DNA from: Undaria pinnatifida
Lineage: Eukaryota; Sar; Phaeophyceae; Laminariales; Alariaceae
Assembly: GCA_012845835.1 (NCBI GenBank)
Contig: JABAKD010000012.1
Location: 248,001 to 312,000, forward strand
Length of the DNA: 64,000 bases
Direction of reading: 5' to 3'
Shown in pieces: positions 59,713 through 64,000 of this stretch (within the stretch, counting starts at the first letter, position 1; the number at the start of each line of letters is the position of its first letter). The translations under genes were made by a program, and so were the position numbers. The notes under the pieces are model-generated. The model made no database searches and was not told the DNA's origin. It saw only the letters and a list, made by a program, of their open reading frames with translations.

Positions 59713-62700
59713 TCAACTGGCCACGGCCGCGCCTCGAGATTCGTCTACGTTACGTTGGATTCCCCGAGGAAACGCACTGGCGATGTGAACTTGCAAGCAC
59801 CAAGAGCCTCGTACGGCTCCCGTTGAAGTCGTGTAGCGCGCCGGGGGAAGAGGGAGTTTAATCGGTCCCGGGTCGTCCAGAAAGCGGACCAGGTATACCT
59901 TGTCCTCGGTAGTGCTCGCGCTGATTTTTCCTAGCCACCATAAACCATCGTCTCCCTTGTACCAAAAGTGGGCTCCCTTAGGGAGTACTGTGTCGTGGTA
60001 GCGACGGAGCCAATCGGTGCGGGAAACACAGGCGTAGCCCGGCGCTAGGAAACGTTCCCCGTTGTTGCGGGAGAGCTCACGCTGTGCCGCCCCGATCCGC
60101 ATTCGGCGGTAAAGGCGGTTGGTTTGGCGGTGCTGGTCCGGGGTTCCGGCCCAATAACGCAAGATGTGGGAGCGGGAGAGGTGAAGGTCCATTTCCCGCT
60201 CCCAGGACGGTTCGGAGAGTCCCGCCCAATGTGTCTTGTATAGCACCGCGATGACGCCACCTCGCCCCCGTACCGACTGATGACCAGTGATCTGCTCCAC
60301 CTCCAGCCGTTGGAGGGGAGTCGAAACGTCGTCTTGAGTGACGTGGTACGGCGGGGACTTCTTGGAAAATTTGTTGAGCACATACTGTGTCAGCCCCGCC
60401 GGTAGGTATTTGGGCATGTCCCCGCTGTCGTGGGGGTTGGCACAGGGTTTGCAGCGCTCGATAGCCACACGCCGACGAGCGTCCGAACCAGGCAGGTCGG
60501 AAGGGAGATCCAAATAAAGGAGGTTGCTCCCGAGCGGCGAGCCGTCCGGGGTCTCGGCGGCGGAGCAGGGACCGACGGCCAGGACCTTGTATGGGCCCGT
60601 CCAGTTAAGCGCGAGTTTGGCCTTGAGTACCTTGGCGTCGGTATTCGCTTTCACACCCTGGCGGATGGTAGAGGCAGAATTGTATACCCATGCCCAACCA
60701 CCCACAGTGAAGTTAGGTGCTGGACGCAGCGCGTCGGCGAGGGCGGAGTTTCTGCGGTTAACACGGGAAACGGTGAGGGCGTGGTGTGCGCGGACAATGT
60801 CGTTCGCGAGCTTTTGCCGGTCGGTGGCCAAATCGCAATAGGCCAGGTGGTCACGGGCCAGACTCTGGTGTCCCACGACACCTTTGCGGTCGAAAATCGT
60901 CAGGGGGAGCCGTGGGAGTCTGCCCATGTGGACCTCGTTGGGCGCCAAACCGGTCGCCGCGCTGACAGAGTTGTTGTAAGCGAATTCAACGTGGGGCAGA
61001 TGCGAGTCCCAGTCGTCTTGTCGCTCGTTGACGACCATAGCCAGCATTTGTGCCATAGTGTGATTTACCCGCTCAACGCCCCCGTTACAGTTGGGATGGT
61101 AGGAGCTTGTAGCAAGCTTGTGTACACCTAACAGCTGATATACAGCTTGTGAAAGCTTGGAGCAGAACTGCAGTCCGTTGTCCGAGAGTATGGTGCGCGG
61201 GCACCCCCACAAGGGGATGTATTGGTTCACCAGGATATTGGCTGTACCTTCCGCGGTGAACTCAGCGGCAGTGACGGGGAACATGTCGGCCCGACGACTG
61301 AAGCGATCGGTGAACAGCAGGATGTAGGTGTTGCCTCGTGGTGTGACCGGAAGGGGGCCGAAGTAGTCAACACTGACGGCGATACCTGGACCTTCCGGCA
61401 GAGGCATTGTGATGATGGGCCAGCGGACAGTCAGCCGTGGGGTTTTTCGCGCTTGGCACTTCAAGCAGTGGCGAAGCCACCACCGGGTACACACACTCAT
61501 GCCAATCCACCAATAAAAACGCTCCAGCATGCGCAACGTGCGCGTGGTGCCAAGGTGGCAGGAGGCCGTCGAGTGGCAAGCTTGCATGATCCAAGGGCGC
61601 ATGAGCAGGGGAACGTAGATGCGAACTGGCTCGTTGTTTAGCAAGCAAGCAGCTCGCCCCACAGAGTTCGGTTTGTCAGAGCTTGTTGGCGGGAGTGTCG
61701 GTTTACGGACGAGTAGGACAAAGTCGTCGTCGGTTGTATGTAGTCGACCCTTATCCGCCAGTTCCTGGATGTCTGAGAGAGAGGGACGCTTGGGCGAGGG
61801 GTAGCATGCCAAGAAGTCCGGTGGCAGGACCGACGGCCGGCCGATAGAGATGTAACGTATCGTGGCGTGGCACGTCGGCTCTGCGTGTTGTTCGCGCTTC
61901 CAATCGGCATGTGAATAACGCGCGACGGAATCCGCGAATCGCAACTCAGCAGCGTCGCCGAGGGCATCCGACCTTGTAAGTGTAGCCGGCGTTTCACCAG
62001 GAGGAGGCGTAAGCCGTAGGAGCGGAGTTCCCATAGGCTCTGCGTGGTCGTGGTCGGACGGAAGTGGTACCGTGCGGGCCGGCGGGTCGGCAAGAGTAGG
62101 GGTCGCGGCGACTGGCGGAGCCGGCCGCGGCCGTCGGGCTCGCGGCGGAGTCGTAACTCGTCTGGGCGATGACTGGGGAACCCCGCCGGGCCCGAAGCCA
62201 TAGTCGACAGCAGGGGGTGCCTTACCAGCTGCTGTTGCTGAACGCCGGCGCGTCCGAGTGGAGATGCGGTCCGAAAAGGGCGTCATCGTCTGGGGCGCCG
62301 GAGATCCAGGCGAGGTTGGGACGGACGCGGTCGGGCCCATGGGCTTGACGGGGTTTGTCCCTTGTACCGATCTCCGGGAAGGAGTCGGTTGGGCCACTGA
62401 TGTCGTGACAGCCGGGGCTTCGGCGGAATCCTCGTTGGTCACGATGGGTACAGCAAAAACCGAAGCGGAATTGTAGTCGGCTGTACGCGAGCCCCCGCCT
62501 CGGCCGGGCGAGCTATCGACGGTGGCGGTGGATGCAGAAACACGAGCGACGAATCTCCTGGAAGGAGGAGGAAGGTCGTCAAGCCTCATACGTGGCCCGT
62601 GTGTGTGAAAATCGCAAAAGTCGGTAAGAGTGAGAGGAAGCCCACCCAAGGCATTACTTTCGGTGCGGGGCATTAGCCCACCCAAGCCGACACCCGGTAT

Positions 62701-64000
62701 CGGGGAAGAAGGAGTGTACAGCCCGCAAGCCCGTATGAGGTATATACCACCATCCTCAACAGGGGTAAGGCTCGTCGAACCATTGCGGTCGTGTTCCGTG
62801 GCAGGCTCCGGCAAGCGAGACAGGAAGTCAGCGTTGCCGTTTGCGCTTTCTTTTCGGTATTCGAGGGTGTAATCGAATGCGGTGAGGAACTCGAGCCATC
62901 TCTGGACTCGGCCGTTGTGATTCCCCACTTTACCTATGTTTTCCAGAGCCTTGTGGTCTGAGAATATTCGGAACTTGGTGCCCCAAAGGTAGCCGCGGAG
63001 GCGCTTGAGAGCCCAGACGATGCTGCCAGCTTCCAAATCGAGAGGAGTCCAATGCCTTTCCGAGTCGAGCGTAGCTCGACTGATGTATGCGATGGGTTTT
63101 ATGGAGCCGTCCGTCTGCTCCTGTTCGAGAGCGGCTCCGAACCCGTCGATGCAGGCATCGCAGTACACGTGGAACGGGCGAGTGCCGTCGGCGACGGCGT
63201 CCCAATCAGGGAAAACGAGGACCGGCGGGGTCGTGAGCTCCGCCAAGATTTCTCTCACCAACTTCTCCATATCAGGCGTGAAGACAAACTTTACCCCCTT
63301 CCGAAGGAGTGCGTTAATAGGACGAAGTCTCTTCGATAAAATTTGCGGTAATAGTTTATACCACCCATGAGTGCGCGCACCTGCTTAACGTCAGTGGGCA
63401 TCGGCATATTGGTCAATGCCGACACTTTTTCCGAATTTGGGCGTAGGCCTGCTGGAGAAATGGAGTGGCCTAGAAAGTTCGCATCGGTAGCGCCCAAACG
63501 CGCCTTCGAGGGGGAAAGCTTGAGATTGTGCTTTCGAAGGCGTTCGAAGAGAGAGCGAATCGTCCGAACATGCGTTACCGGGTCGGAGTCGAACACGATG
63601 ACATCGTCGAGGTAAGCTGCCACCTGTGTCAAACCCTTGATCACCTCATTGATAACCTTGACGAACCACCCAGGCGAGGCGCTGCTGCCCTGGGGCATAA
63701 CGAGCCATTCATAAAGGCCCGTGGGTGTGCAGAACGCTATAAGGGGAACTGTGTCCTTGTGTGCCGTTATCTGGTGGAACGAGGAAACCAAGTCGAACAG
63801 GGAAAACACCCGACCTGAGCCCAAGGAGTCCAGGACCTGGTCCACGCGCGGAATCGGCAGTTGACTGAGCTTGCTAATTTGGTTGAGTTTCTTGTAGTTC
63901 ACCGTGATCCTCACACCGCCAGATTTCTTCGGGATGACCACCAGCGGGCTCGAGTACGGTGAGGTCGAGTGCTGAATCAGCCCAGCCGCGAGGTACTGGT
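59713..64000 (-). mobile_element. Ty3/Gypsy retroelement with chromodomain, cut by window end
   Basis: The pol region reads leftwards on the minus strand. Parts with rough positions: reverse transcriptase (about 64.0-63.3 kb; 'YLDDVIVF'), RNase H (about 63.2-62.8 kb; 'FHVYCDACIDGFGAALE'), a Pro/Ser/Thr-rich spacer (about 62.7-61.9 kb), integrase with its zinc-binding H-H-C-C segment and core (about 61.7-60.9 kb; 'SVDYFGPLPVTPRG', 'TILSDNGLQF'), and a chromodomain-like end (about 60.3-60.1 kb; 'KTHWAGLSEPSWERE') followed by a conserved tail. It looks young: thousands of bases stay open, with about one break visible here. The gag, protease and 5' LTR lie beyond the window. A matching 3' LTR was not identified. 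Confidence 0.9.

Noticed and set aside
60430-61131. 233-codon + strand frame in the Gypsy element
   Set aside because: Antisense shadow of the integrase-to-chromodomain region.

Overview
The window is nuclear DNA of a eukaryote. It has no operons or bacterial gene packing. One conserved enzyme gene is split into twelve exons over 27 kb with GT-AG introns, and the rest is mostly transposable elements and simple repeats. A stramenopile (brown alga or relative) is my best guess, from the chromodomain-type Ty3/Gypsy element at the right end, the intron density and the repeat load. This is inference, not proof.

Layout. 1-2.2 kb: the 3' end of an unidentified Pro/Ser-rich protein gene (+). 2.2-9.7 kb: repeats only, namely a TIR element (about 3,985-5,737), a 1-kb GAT array, a Gypsy integrase fragment and a 416-bp miniature LTR element with an 84-bp LTR. 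12.0-39.0 kb: a complete-looking IMP dehydrogenase gene on the minus strand. All twelve coding exons could be read and eleven of them join in phase by GT-AG. The product would be about 524 residues. The last intron (8.5 kb) holds a decayed hAT element and a decayed tyrosine-recombinase element. 39-49.5 kb: intergenic repeats (a tRNA-derived SINE, three MITE-like families, a three-copy dispersed repeat). 49.5-54.9 kb: a LINE with an intact 1,246-codon endonuclease/reverse transcriptase ORF and a tandemly doubled 3' UTR. 55-59.5 kb: GGGTC pentanucleotide arrays, a second SINE copy and a 268-bp tandem duplication. 59.6-64 kb: a Ty3/Gypsy element (-) cut by the window end.

The most unusual observation is in the IMP dehydrogenase gene. 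Nearly every exon has one to five diverged partial copies ('echoes') of its own edge, with adjoining intron sequence, lying in the intron next to that edge. Copies of exon starts lie upstream of the exon and copies of exon ends lie downstream. Some echoes keep a usable splice acceptor or donor. The introns therefore seem to have grown by repeated local tandem duplication across splice junctions. The same local-duplication habit shows in the LINE 3' UTR, the miniature LTR and the 58-kb repeat. All similarities were found by eye, and percent identities were not computed.
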